Of a stretch of 11,817 nt of DNA, positions 5,189 to 11,817 are shown piece after piece. The notes beneath the pieces were generated by a model. The model was given only the letters and a program-made list of their open reading frames with translations, did not search any database and was not told where the DNA came from. The translations under genes and the position numbers were made by a program. The stretch's first letter is position 1. The number at the start of each line of letters is the position of its first letter. Source of the stretch: an uncultured Clostridia bacterium (GTDB lineage Bacteria > Bacillota > Clostridia > Christensenellales > Aristaeellaceae); assembly GCA_946534455.1 (NCBI GenBank), contig CAMNCR010000101.1, positions 1 to 11,817 on the forward strand, in the 5' to 3' direction.

Positions 5189-7525
5189 ATGCTTCACTTC
5201 GAGCCCAAATCCACCCCGGACCGGACGCCCCTGGGCCCGCTGCCCGGCTGGATGTCCGCGCTGCTGCGCGCCCGCGGCATCCATACGGAGGCGGAGGCCC
5301 GGCGCTTCCTCTCTCCCTCCCTGTCGGATCTTCATGATCCCTTCCTGCTGGAGGGCATGGAGGCGGCGGTGCGCCTGATCCGGGAGGCCGTCGCGCAGCG
5401 CACGCCCATCGTCGTCTACGGGGATTACGACGTGGACGGCGTATGCGCCTCCGCCATCCTGTGGGAAACGCTCCGGGAGCTGGGCGCGGAGGCCTCCGTG
5501 CGGATCCCGCTGCGCCACACCGAGGGCTACGGCCTGCATGAGACCGCCGTGCGGGAGATCGCCGGCCGCGCGGGCCTGCTGATCACGGTGGACTGCGGCA
5601 TCGCCAGCGTGGCGGAGGTGGCGCTGGCCCGGAGCCTGGGCCTGAAGGTCATCGTGACGGATCACCATGAGCTTCCGCCCGTTCTGCCGGAGGCCGACGC
5701 CCTGCTGGATCCGCTGCGGGGGCAGTATCCCTTTCCCCGGCTGTGCGGCGCGGGCGTCGCCCTGAAGGTCTGTCAGGCCCTGCTGGGCATGGACGCGGTC
5801 GAGCGGCGTCTGGATCTGGCCGCCCTGGCCACCGTGGCGGACGTGGTTCCGCTGCAGGATGAAAACCGCGTCATCGTCCGGGAGGGGCTGTCGCGCATGC
5901 CCGCCTCCCCCCGGCCCGGGCTGCGGGCGCTGATGCGCGTGTCCGGGCTGGCGGGCTCCGTCCGGGCCGAGGATCTGGCCTTCCGCCTGGGCCCCCGGAT
6001 CAATGCCGCCGGCCGCATGGAGGATGCCTTCCAGGCCTTCACCCTCTTGACCACGGCGGACGAGGCGCAGGCCGCCGCCATCGCGGAGCATCTGGAGGAA
6101 AACAACCGCCTTCGCCAGCAGGAGGAGCGGAGAATCCTGCTGGAGGCGCGCAGGCAGCTGGCCGAGGGCTTCAGCTTCCGGGAAAACCGGGCCATTCTCC
6201 TCGCCGGGGAGGGCTGGAACCGGGGGCTGATCGGCCTGGTGGCCGGCCGGATCTGCGAGGAAACGCATTTCCCCACCCTCGTCTTCAGCATTTCGGAGGG
6301 GGAGGCGGTGGGCAGCTGCCGCTCCATTCCCGGCGTCCATATTTTTCAGATGCTCTCCCAGTGCTCCGATCTGCTGCTCCGCTTCGGCGGCCATGCCCAG
6401 GCCGCGGGGCTGACCCTGGAGGCGAAGCGCCTTCCCGAGCTGCAGCGCAGGCTCACCGGGGCCATTCGCGCCGCGTACCCGGATCAGGTCTTTCTCCCCG
6501 TCCGGACATACGATCTGCAGATGCCCTTCCGGGAGCTGACGATGGATCACCTGGAGCTTCTGGATCAGCTGGAGCCCACCGGCTTCGGCAATGACCCGGC
6601 CGTCTTCGTCACCGAGGACGTGGAGGCGCTGGAGCTGCGCCGGGTCGGTCAGGATCGCTCCCACCTGCGCCTGGTGCTGCAGGACCGGGAGGCGCAGACC
6701 ATTTCGGGGATCGGCTTCTCCCTCGGGGATGAGGCGGACCGCGGGCTCACCCGCGTGGACGTGCTGTATCAGCCCTCCCGCAACACCTTCCGCGGCCAGA
6801 CCTCCGTCCAGCTGACGGTGCAGGCGCTGCGCCCCGCCCGCGGCAGCGCGCCCCTGCCCGGAGACGATGTCATTTTTGAAAGCTGCTTGCAGGAAATGAG
6901 CAGGCTTTCGGCGAACAAAGGAGAATATGGCTTTTTATCTTCCCTGACGGAGGAGGAAGCCATCGAGCGGCTCTCGAGGCCCCTGGGCACCCTGGCCCTG
7001 ACCCGGAGCCGGGACCGCGCCCGCGCGCTGGCGGAGGCCTCCGGCGCTTCGCTGGAAAGCGGCCAGATCACCGATCCCCAGGGATATTCGGCCGTCCTCT
7101 GCGCCTGGCAGGCCCAGGAGCTGCGCGATCAGTGGGACACGGTTCTGCTGGCCGACGGGGCGCTGCTGCCCGGGGAGGCGGAGGCCCTGCGCGCCGCCTG
7201 CCCCCACGCGGACATCTGCCTCGTGGGCGCCGCCGTCCCGGCGGTGCCGGATCTGGCCCCGCTGCTGCTCCCCCGGGAGGCGTTTGCGCGGCTGTACCGC
7301 TGCCTGCGCGGGAAGCTCTGGCCCTCCGCGGCAGCCCTGGCGGAGGCCGCCGGTCTCTCCCGGAATCAGGCCCTGGCCGGGCTGCATGCCTTTGCCGAGG
7401 CGGGGCTCATCGCCTGGCAGAGCGTTCCCTTCCGGGTCACGCTCCTGCCCCGGCCCGCTGAAAAGGCGGATCTGGACGCGGTGCCGCTGCTGCGGTATCT
7501 GCGCGGGACCGCCGGGCAGCGCTGA
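5189..7525 (+). CDS. recJ: Single-stranded-DNA-specific exonuclease RecJ
   Basis: RecJ degrades single-stranded DNA 5' to 3' in recombination, mismatch and base-excision repair. At 778 residues it is close to the size I recall for B. subtilis RecJ. DHH phosphoesterase motifs are complete: VVYGDYDVDG (75-84, metal-binding Asp79/81/83), TVDCGIAS (133-140), VTDHHELPP (156-164) and ATVADVVPL (214-222). The RINAAGRM segment is at 270-277, and the DHHA1 signature RFGGHAQAAG is at 398-407. An OB-fold-like nucleic-acid-binding region covers about 435-550. The remainder (about 560-778) matches the C-terminal region found in Firmicutes RecJ, including a helix-turn-helix-like stretch at about 710-743 (WPSAAALAEAAGLSRNQAL onward). 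ATG 5189 has CGGAG 8 nt ahead. In related genomes apt often lies between recJ and rel, but here rel follows after 32 nt. Confidence 0.95.
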   Translation: MLHFEPKSTPDRTPLGPLPGWMSALLRARGIHTEAEARRFLSPSLSDLHDPFLLEGMEAAVRLIREAVAQRTPIVVYGDYDVDGVCASAILWETLRELGAEASVRIPLRHTEGYGLHETAVREIAGRAGLLITVDCGIASVAEVALARSLGLKVIVTDHHELPPVLPEADALLDPLRGQYPFPRLCGAGVALKVCQALLGMDAVERRLDLAALATVADVVPLQDENRVIVREGLSRMPASPRPGLRALMRVSGLAGSVRAEDLAFRLGPRINAAGRMEDAFQAFTLLTTADEAQAAAIAEHLEENNRLRQQEERRILLEARRQLAEGFSFRENRAILLAGEGWNRGLIGLVAGRICEETHFPTLVFSISEGEAVGSCRSIPGVHIFQMLSQCSDLLLRFGGHAQAAGLTLEAKRLPELQRRLTGAIRAAYPDQVFLPVRTYDLQMPFRELTMDHLELLDQLEPTGFGNDPAVFVTEDVEALELRRVGQDRSHLRLVLQDREAQTISGIGFSLGDEADRGLTRVDVLYQPSRNTFRGQTSVQLTVQALRPARGSAPLPGDDVIFESCLQEMSRLSANKGEYGFLSSLTEEEAIERLSRPLGTLALTRSRDRARALAEASGASLESGQITDPQGYSAVLCAWQAQELRDQWDTVLLADGALLPGEAEALRAACPHADICLVGAAVPAVPDLAPLLLPREAFARLYRCLRGKLWPSAAALAEAAGLSRNQALAGLHAFAEAGLIAWQSVPFRVTLLPRPAEKADLDAVPLLRYLRGTAGQR

Positions 7526-7557
7526 GGGCGCATCATCATCAGGAAAGGAGGAATACG

Positions 7558-9765
7558 ATGGCGTTTTCAACCTATGAAGCCATGCCGCTGGATCAGATGC
7601 TCAACCGCATCCGGAAATATCATCCGGGCGACGGATATCTGCTGGTGGAAAAAGCCTGGAAATTTGCCGAAAAAGCCCATGCCGGTCAGGTGCGGAAAAG
7701 CGGCGAACCCTACTTCACCCATCCCTGCCTGGTCGCCAGTATTCTGACCGAGCTGATGATCGATCCCCCGACCATCGCCGCGGGCCTGCTGCATGACACC
7801 GTCGAGGACTGCGCCGATATCTCCCTGGACCGGATCCGCAGCGAGTTCGGGGATGAGGTGGCCGAGCTGGTGGACGGCGTCACCAAGCTGAACCGGCTGG
7901 ACTTCGCCAATCGCGAGGAGGCCCAGGCGGAAAGCCTGCGCAAGATGATTCTGGCCATGAGCCGGGACATCCGCGTGGTGCTGATCAAGCTGGCGGACCG
8001 GCTGCACAACATGCGCACCCTGCGCTTCCAGCCCGAGGCGCGCCGGAAGGCCATTGCCCGGGAGACGCTGGATATCTACGCGCCCCTGGCCCACCGCCTG
8101 GGGGTTTACGCCCTCAAGAGCGAGCTGGAGGATCTGAGCCTGAAGTACCTGGATCCCGATGGATACAACCGCATCGTGCACCTGGTGGGCATGAAGCGCG
8201 CCGAGCGCGAGGAGAGCATCCGCCTGGTGATTGACGAGCTGAGCGAGCGCCTGGACCAGCAGAAGATTCATTTCGACATCGACGGCCGCTCCAAGCACTT
8301 CTATTCCATCTACCGGAAGATGGTGCTGCAGAACAAGCCCTTCGACCAGATCTACGACCTGATCGCCATCCGCGTGATCGTGGACACGATTCCGGACTGC
8401 TACGCGGTGCTGGGCATCGTGCATACCCTCTGGAATCAGGTGCCCGGCCGCTTCAAGGACTACATCTCCGTCCCGAAGGCCAACATGTATCAGTCCCTGC
8501 ACACCACGGTGGTCGGCGGCCGGAAAGTGCCGTTCCCCTTTGAGGTGCAGATCCGGACCTGGGACATGCACCGCGTCGCGGAATACGGCATTGCCGCCCA
8601 CTGGCGCTACAAGGAGGGCTCCTCGGCCGACAACCTGGACAGCAAGCTCTACTGGGTGCGGCAGATGCTGGACTGGCAGACCGAAACCCGCGATTCCCGG
8701 GAGTTCCTGGACACGCTGAAGACGGATCTGTTCTCCGAGGAGGTCTTCCTCTTCACGCCCAAGGGGGACGTGGTTTCCATGGTCAAGGGCTCCACGCCGC
8801 TGGATTTTGCCTATCGGATTCACAGCGCCGTGGGCAATCAGTGCGTCGGCGCCAAGATCAACGGCAAGATCGTTCCGCTGGACACCCCGCTGCAGACCGG
8901 AGACCGGGTGGAAATCATGACCTCCGCCTCCAGCAAGGGACCCAGCACGGACTGGCTGCGCATCTGCAAAACCGCCCAGGCCAAGACCAAAATCCGCCAG
9001 TTCCTGAAAAAGGAGCTGAAGGACGAAAACATCGAGCTGGGCCGGTCCATGATCGAAAAGGAATGCGTCCGCCGCGGCGTGCGCCTCAGCGATCTGACCC
9101 GGCCGGAATACTACGAGGGCATGCTGAAGAAATACGGCTTCCTGACCTTCGATGATATCTGCGGCTCGGTGGGCTACGGCGGCATGGCGGCGGTCTATGT
9201 GGTCACCCGCCTGATTGAGGAGCAGCGGGCCCGGGAGGCCCCCGCGGCGGCCGCGGCAGCCCTGGAGGAGCTGCCCGACGTCATCGACGAAAAGAAGCTG
9301 AGCCAGCGCCGCGCCAACCACGGCATCGTCCTGCGGGGCAACGAGGATCTGGATATTCCGATCCGCTTTGCCAAGTGCTGCAGCCCGGTGCCCGGGGATG
9401 AAATCGTCGGCTACATCACCCGCGGCCGCGGCGTGACCATTCACAAGGCCGAATGCCAGAACGCCATCAACGGCGAGAAGGAACGGCGCGTGGATGTGGA
9501 ATGGGCGGACGACGGACAGGGCTCGTTCTACGCCACCATCAAGGTGCTGGCCTATGACCGGGTGAATATGCTCGGTGAAATCGCCATGCTCATCGGCGAG
9601 CAGAACGTGTCCATCAAGGCCGCCAATATTCAGACCGACGACAAGACCCGCATCAGCACCCTGCGGCTGACCCTGGACGTTTCCTCCCGGGAGCAGATGA
9701 ACCGGGTCATTCAGGCGCTGCGGAACAAGGCGGATATCATGGATGTTTATCGGGTCACAGGCTGA
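7558..9765 (+). CDS. rel: Bifunctional (p)ppGpp synthetase/hydrolase Rel (RSH family)
   Basis: Rel makes and degrades the alarmone (p)ppGpp, sensing uncharged tRNA on ribosomes. All domains of a long RSH protein are present in 735 residues. The HD hydrolase domain (about 30-190) has FTHP with His55, LLHDTVED (77-84) and KLADRLHNMRT (144-154), so hydrolase motifs are intact. The synthetase domain (about 240-350) has GRSKHFYSIYRKM (243-255), YDLIAIRV, GRFKDYISVPKANMYQSLHT (297-316) and FEVQIRTWDMHRVAEYG. RFKD at 298-301 is the RxKD form seen in bifunctional Rel/SpoT, not the ExDD form of monofunctional RelA. TGS is at about 395-456 (VFLFTPKGDVVSMVKG), then a helical region, an Ala-rich linker at 561-569, a zinc-finger-like domain (AKCCSPVPGDE, His629, Cys633) and a C-terminal ACT domain (about 657-735). 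AGGAGG lies 6 nt before ATG 7558. It probably shares a transcript with recJ and dtd. Confidence 0.97.
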   Translation: MAFSTYEAMPLDQMLNRIRKYHPGDGYLLVEKAWKFAEKAHAGQVRKSGEPYFTHPCLVASILTELMIDPPTIAAGLLHDTVEDCADISLDRIRSEFGDEVAELVDGVTKLNRLDFANREEAQAESLRKMILAMSRDIRVVLIKLADRLHNMRTLRFQPEARRKAIARETLDIYAPLAHRLGVYALKSELEDLSLKYLDPDGYNRIVHLVGMKRAEREESIRLVIDELSERLDQQKIHFDIDGRSKHFYSIYRKMVLQNKPFDQIYDLIAIRVIVDTIPDCYAVLGIVHTLWNQVPGRFKDYISVPKANMYQSLHTTVVGGRKVPFPFEVQIRTWDMHRVAEYGIAAHWRYKEGSSADNLDSKLYWVRQMLDWQTETRDSREFLDTLKTDLFSEEVFLFTPKGDVVSMVKGSTPLDFAYRIHSAVGNQCVGAKINGKIVPLDTPLQTGDRVEIMTSASSKGPSTDWLRICKTAQAKTKIRQFLKKELKDENIELGRSMIEKECVRRGVRLSDLTRPEYYEGMLKKYGFLTFDDICGSVGYGGMAAVYVVTRLIEEQRAREAPAAAAAALEELPDVIDEKKLSQRRANHGIVLRGNEDLDIPIRFAKCCSPVPGDEIVGYITRGRGVTIHKAECQNAINGEKERRVDVEWADDGQGSFYATIKVLAYDRVNMLGEIAMLIGEQNVSIKAANIQTDDKTRISTLRLTLDVSSREQMNRVIQALRNKADIMDVYRVTG

Positions 9766-9792
9766 CAGGGCCGCCCGGAAAGGAGGCGCGCG

Positions 9793-10242
9793 ATGCGCTG
9801 CGTGGTTCAGCGGGTGACGGAGGCTTCGGTTTCCGTCGATTCCGAGGTGGTGGGGCAGATCGGCCCGGGGCTCCTGGTGCTCATCGGCGTCGCCCGGGAG
9901 GACGGGGAGAGCGACCTGAAATACATGATGGAAAAGGTGCCTCACCTGCGCATTTTCGATGATGAAAACGGCGTCATGAACCGCTCCATTCTGGACTGCG
10001 GCGGGGAAATTCTGGCCGTCAGCCAGTTCACGCTCTACGGAGACGCCCGGGGCGGGCGGCGGCCCAGCTATTTCCGGGCCGCTCCGCCGGAGGAGGCCAA
10101 CGCGCTCTATGAGCGGCTGATCTCCACCTGGCGGGCCCAGGGCATCCATGTGGAAACCGGCCGGTTCCGGACGGAAATGAAGGTATCCCTCGTCAATGAC
10201 GGTCCGGTCACGATTCTGCTGGACAGCGAAAAGGCCTTCTGA
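9793..10242 (+). CDS. dtd: D-aminoacyl-tRNA deacylase
   Basis: DTD is a cytoplasmic homodimer that hydrolyses D-amino acids (and glycine mischarged on tRNA-Ala) from tRNA, guarding translation against wrong-handed residues. The 149 residues equal the family's standard length. MRCVVQRVTEASVSVD opens the protein as usual. SQFTLYGDARGGRRPSY (77-93) carries the SQFTL motif, and VNDGPVTILLDS (134-145) has the Gly137-Pro138 motif that forms the chirality filter. Both active-site motifs are intact. AGGAGG lies 6 nt before ATG 9793, and the gap from the rel stop is 27 nt. Its place right after rel is the standard Firmicutes arrangement and suggests co-transcription. Confidence 0.97.
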   Translation: MRCVVQRVTEASVSVDSEVVGQIGPGLLVLIGVAREDGESDLKYMMEKVPHLRIFDDENGVMNRSILDCGGEILAVSQFTLYGDARGGRRPSYFRAAPPEEANALYERLISTWRAQGIHVETGRFRTEMKVSLVNDGPVTILLDSEKAF

Positions 10243-10245
10243 CGC

Positions 10246-10260
10246 CGCCCGTCCCGGGCG
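10246..10260 (+). other. Short GC hairpin between dtd and the MBL gene
   Basis: CGCCCG and CGGGCG pair perfectly around a TCC loop, 3 nt after the dtd stop. No run of T follows, so it is not a normal intrinsic terminator. It might protect the dtd mRNA end or separate translation of the two genes. In sequence this rich in G and C it could also be chance. Confidence 0.3.
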
Positions 10261-10292
10261 CGCCGGAAGCATGCCGGAAGGAGGAACCCCCT

Positions 10293-10859
10293 GTGCGCAT
10301 TCAGGAGCTGACCGTCGGCCCCATCGGAACCTGCTGCTATCTGCTTTCCCCGGAGGAGGGCGATGCCTGCCTGGTCATCGATCCCGGCGATGAAGCCCGC
10401 CGCATCCGCGAGGCCGCGGGAACCCGGCGGATTGCCGCCATTCTGCTGACCCACGGTCATTTTGACCATATCGGCGCGGTGCGCGACCTGATGGCGCCCG
10501 GAACGGAGCTGCTGATTCACCCGCTGGACCGGCCCATGCTCTCCGACGGCGCGCTGAACGCGGGGCAGTCCCTGCTGGGCCGCTCCGTCACGGCGCCGGA
10601 GCCCACCCATCTGGTCCGGGAGGGGGAGGAGCTGACCCTGGCCGGCCTGAAGGTCCGGGTGCTGCACACCCCCGGCCATACCCCCGGCGGCGTCTGCTAT
10701 GACATCGAGGGCTGCCTGTTCACCGGGGATACCCTGTTCCATCACGGCTGGGGCCGGACCGATCTGCCCGGCGGGGATGAGCACGCGCTGTTCGCTTCCC
10801 TGCGCCGGCTGCTGCCCCTGTCCCAGACCCACCCGATCTATCCCGGGCACGATGCCTGA
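10293..10859 (+). CDS. Metallo-beta-lactamase-fold hydrolase (YcbL/glyoxalase II-like), short C-terminus
   Basis: This is a small soluble metal-dependent hydrolase. The substrate is not predictable; relatives are annotated as glyoxalase II-like thioesterases or YcbL. All metal ligands of the fold are present: THGHFDHIG (53-61; His54, His56, Asp58, His59), His129 in TPGHTPGG, Asp146 in TGDTLF, and His186 in YPGHDA. The protein stops two residues after that last ligand. Homologues I know go on with a GP..T.G.E...NP-type tail of some 15-20 residues, so the 188-residue length is slightly short. No other frame beyond the stop restores that tail. The start is GTG 10293, chosen because AAGGAGG (10278-10284) lies 8 nt upstream and translation begins directly with the MRIQELTVGPIGTCCYLL strand; the ATG at 10271 is out of frame. 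hemZ begins 14 nt after the stop. An MBL gene between dtd and hemZ is common in Clostridia. Confidence 0.9.
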   Translation: MRIQELTVGPIGTCCYLLSPEEGDACLVIDPGDEARRIREAAGTRRIAAILLTHGHFDHIGAVRDLMAPGTELLIHPLDRPMLSDGALNAGQSLLGRSVTAPEPTHLVREGEELTLAGLKVRVLHTPGHTPGGVCYDIEGCLFTGDTLFHHGWGRTDLPGGDEHALFASLRRLLPLSQTHPIYPGHDA

Positions 10860-10873
10860 TTGCTGGAGAATGT

Positions 10874-11817
10874 ATGTCTGAAATCACGTCCTATCTGGAA
10901 ACCATTCAGCCGGAGCTCATGGTCATCGCCCGGCTTTTTGGCTATCCGGATCAGGTCTGGGAGGCCCCGTCCCGCTTCTCCTTCCGCGCCTGGGAGGAGG
11001 CGGAGCGCTACCACGTCGCCTTCACCGACGGGCAGCATACCCGGACGGGCAGCGCCCCGGTTCCCCAGGACGCGGATCCCCGGCTTCGGGAGCTCCATCG
11101 CAAGCGGGCCGCCCGGCGGCTGTGCAAGCAGACGCTGTACGGGCTGTGCCGGGACATCACCGGGTTCCAGCCCCCCTGGGGCAGCATGACGGGGGTCCGC
11201 CCCACCCATCTGATGCTGGAGGCGCTGCAGGGCGGGCGGACGGAGGAGGAAGCCATCGGGCAGCTGATCCGGGATTTCGACATCACCCGTCCCAAGGCGG
11301 AGCTGCTGGCCTCCGTCGTGCGCACGCAGCGGCGGCTGCCCGCCCCCGATGACGGGGAAATCGATGTGTACATCGGGATTCCCTTCTGCCTCACCCGCTG
11401 CGCCTACTGCTCCTTTTCCTCGGGAGAGCTGGGCGACGGGCGCCTCGTCGCGCCCTATATGGCCGCCCTGACCCGGGAGGCCCTGGCCTGCGAGAAGCTG
11501 CTTGCCGAGAGCGGCAGGCGGCTGCGCGCGGTGTACGTGGGCGGCGGCACCCCCACCGCCCTGCCGGAGGACGCCTTCGAGGAGCTGATGGCCCTGATGG
11601 CCTCCTGCTTCCCCGGCGCGCGGGAATACACCGTCGAGGCCGGCCGGCCCGATTCCCTGAACCGCGCCCGGCTGCGGGCCATCCGCGCCGCGGGCGTCGG
11701 ACGCATTTCCATCAATCCCCAGACCATGAACGACCGGACCCTCGCCCTGATCGGCCGCGCGCACACCGCCCGCCAGGTGGTGGAGGCCTATGCGCTGGCC
11801 CGGGAGGAGGGCTTTCA
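10874..11817 (+). CDS. hemZ: Radical-SAM coproporphyrinogen III oxidase-like protein HemZ, 3' end cut by window edge
   Basis: HemZ is a HemN-related radical-SAM protein, annotated as oxygen-independent coproporphyrinogen dehydrogenase of haem synthesis. Its role in anaerobes lacking the full haem pathway is uncertain. About 314 residues are visible of an expected 450-500. The N-terminal region (1-160) is typical of HemZ, including PPWGSMTGVRPTHL at 100-113. The radical-SAM core begins with IGIPFCLTRCAYCSF (167-181), where Cys172, Cys176 and Cys179 (CxxxCxxC) bind the 4Fe-4S cluster. VYVGGGTPTAL (220-230) is the SAM-binding GGGTP motif. VEAGRPDS (254-261) and RISINPQTM (277-285) are signatures that separate HemZ from HemN. 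ATG 10874 follows GGAG with 6 nt spacing; the ATG at 10870 is out of frame. The C-terminal part is outside the window. In relatives hisS and aspS come next. Confidence 0.93.
   Translation, partial: MSEITSYLETIQPELMVIARLFGYPDQVWEAPSRFSFRAWEEAERYHVAFTDGQHTRTGSAPVPQDADPRLRELHRKRAARRLCKQTLYGLCRDITGFQPPWGSMTGVRPTHLMLEALQGGRTEEEAIGQLIRDFDITRPKAELLASVVRTQRRLPAPDDGEIDVYIGIPFCLTRCAYCSFSSGELGDGRLVAPYMAALTREALACEKLLAESGRRLRAVYVGGGTPTALPEDAFEELMALMASCFPGAREYTVEAGRPDSLNRARLRAIRAAGVGRISINPQTMNDRTLALIGRAHTARQVVEAYALAREEGF

Noticed and set aside
5147..6664. 505-codon minus-strand open frame opposite recJ
   Set aside because: It is another GC-bias shadow; recJ on the plus strand has complete catalytic motifs through this region.
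6920..6930. Possible internal start in recJ (AAAGGAG followed by ATG)
   Set aside because: The ATG is out of the recJ frame and too close to the Shine-Dalgarno-like run; no meaningful protein follows.
7567..10272. Very long open frame (901 codons) on the minus strand opposite rel and dtd
   Set aside because: It is a shadow of GC-ending codons. The translation is rich in His, Gly, Gln and Val with no domain, while the plus strand encodes unmistakable Rel and DTD proteins.
10860..11189. Open frame starting between the MBL gene and hemZ in another frame
   Set aside because: It is Ser/Pro/Arg-rich without motifs and overlaps hemZ, whose frame shows the CxxxCxxC and GGGTP motifs.
1..11817. CRISPR arrays, insertion sequences, phage genes, tRNA or rRNA
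   Set aside because: I saw no regularly spaced repeats, terminal inverted repeats, transposase or phage motifs, or cloverleaf sequence. Gene content and order are those of a conserved chromosomal neighbourhood.

Overview
The window is a GC-rich (roughly 60-65% by eye), densely coding bacterial segment. I read it as a chromosomal piece of a high-GC member of the Clostridia/Firmicutes. The grounds are strong AGGAGG-type ribosome binding sites, separate secD and secF genes of the short clostridial type, a RecJ with the long C-terminal region typical of Firmicutes, a bifunctional Rel, and a radical-SAM protein of the HemZ rather than HemN type. The order secD-secF-recJ-rel-dtd-MBL-hemZ is a known Firmicutes neighbourhood, usually followed by hisS and aspS. 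A gut or rumen Christensenellales-like organism would fit, but that is only a guess.

Positions 1-2693 (minus strand) hold a two-gene unit: a secreted family-5 solute-binding protein with a very acidic C-terminus, then, 3 nt on, a secreted protein that looks like a phosphodiester glycosidase (NAGPA family). The second gene runs off the left edge. Positions 2694-2887 are a divergent control region with two near-consensus sigma-A promoters back to back. The minus-strand promoter carries an imperfect palindrome over its -10 box, a plausible operator.

Positions 2888-5100 (plus strand) hold secD and secF, overlapping by one base and closed by a strong intrinsic terminator (5114-5152). Positions 5189-11817 (plus strand) hold recJ, rel, dtd, a small metallo-beta-lactamase-fold hydrolase and hemZ (cut by the right edge). 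All have short gaps and own ribosome binding sites, so they probably form one transcript. The theme is cell maintenance: protein export, DNA repair, stringent response, removal of D-aminoacyl-tRNA, thioester/glyoxalase-like hydrolysis and a radical-SAM enzyme.

I see no mobile element, CRISPR array, tRNA, rRNA or clear novel defence or biosynthetic system. No stretch over 300 bases lacks a gene. The points most worth a second look are the SecF residue normally aspartate that is asparagine here, the operator-like palindrome, the acidic-tailed binding protein paired with a putative glycosidase, the absence of apt between recJ and rel, and the shortened C-terminus of the MBL hydrolase.
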